The position numbers and the translations under genes were made by a program. 12,553 nucleotides of DNA from Patescibacteria group bacterium (GTDB taxonomy: Bacteria; Patescibacteriota; Microgenomatia; UBA12405; JAHJSD01): contig JAHJSD010000041.1 in the NCBI GenBank assembly GCA_018830585.1, positions 1 through 12,553 on the forward strand. The letters are read 5' to 3'. Shown here piece by piece: positions 12,504 through 12,553 of this stretch. Numbering within the stretch: the first letter of the stretch is position 1; each line of letters opens with the position of its first letter. A model generated the notes under the pieces. It was not told the origin of the DNA, ran no database searches, and was given only the letters and a program-made list of their open reading frames with translations.

Positions 12504-12553
12504 AATTTAATTCCTCAATAATTTCAAAAGAGAGGTAAACTTTTTTAGTTAAG

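Overview
The window looks like a chromosomal segment of a Candidate Phyla Radiation (Patescibacteria) bacterium, or a similarly reduced anaerobe. I infer this from the small A/T-rich genes with few strong Shine-Dalgarno sites, ribosomal proteins with lysine-rich N-terminal extensions and a shortened L1, an oxygen-sensitive class III ribonucleotide reductase, and intergenic spaces packed with short palindromic repeats of the kind that recur in such genomes. The exact lineage cannot be told from this sequence alone.

Layout. Positions 1-628 hold a repeat-bearing spacer, a tRNA-Trp(CCA) gene and its probable terminator. Positions 629-2121 are a mobile-element zone. A 5'-truncated radical SAM/SPASM gene (minus) runs into an array of REP-like units, followed by a REP-associated tyrosine transposase (plus) and then an array in the opposite orientation. 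From 2157 to 9194 every recognised gene is on the minus strand: a DedA-type membrane protein, a PHP-domain phosphoesterase, the radical SAM activase NrdG, an ~800 bp repeat island, a 43-codon ORF carrying the glycyl-radical motif, the large NrdD subunit, a ~470 bp spacer with a degraded-looking reading frame, and RNase HII. From about 9444 the plus strand carries an unrecognised basic protein, secE, nusG, rplK and rplA, then a structured RNA that is probably the leader of the next gene (rplJ is expected just beyond the edge).

How the genes fit together. NrdG, NrdD and the small glycyl-radical ORF form an anaerobic dNTP-synthesis unit. NrdG would make the glycyl radical, but here the glycine is not on the NrdD polypeptide. 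It is on a separate mini-protein with its own ribosome-binding site, divided from nrdD by a 32 bp perfect palindrome. This split glycyl-radical enzyme is the most interesting feature of the window. The secE-nusG-rplK-rplA segment keeps the standard bacterial order, but a repeat cluster is wedged between rplK and rplA.

Repeats. Two near-identical 137 bp imperfect palindromes lie inverted about 6.3 kb apart and bracket the PHP, nrd and rnhB block. A third, 205 bp element has the same outer ends around a different core. A 26 bp repeat is present in two perfect inverted copies, one in the nrd island and one in the rplK-rplA gap. The transposase at 1331 is a candidate driver only for the REP units beside it; its link to the other repeat families is not shown.
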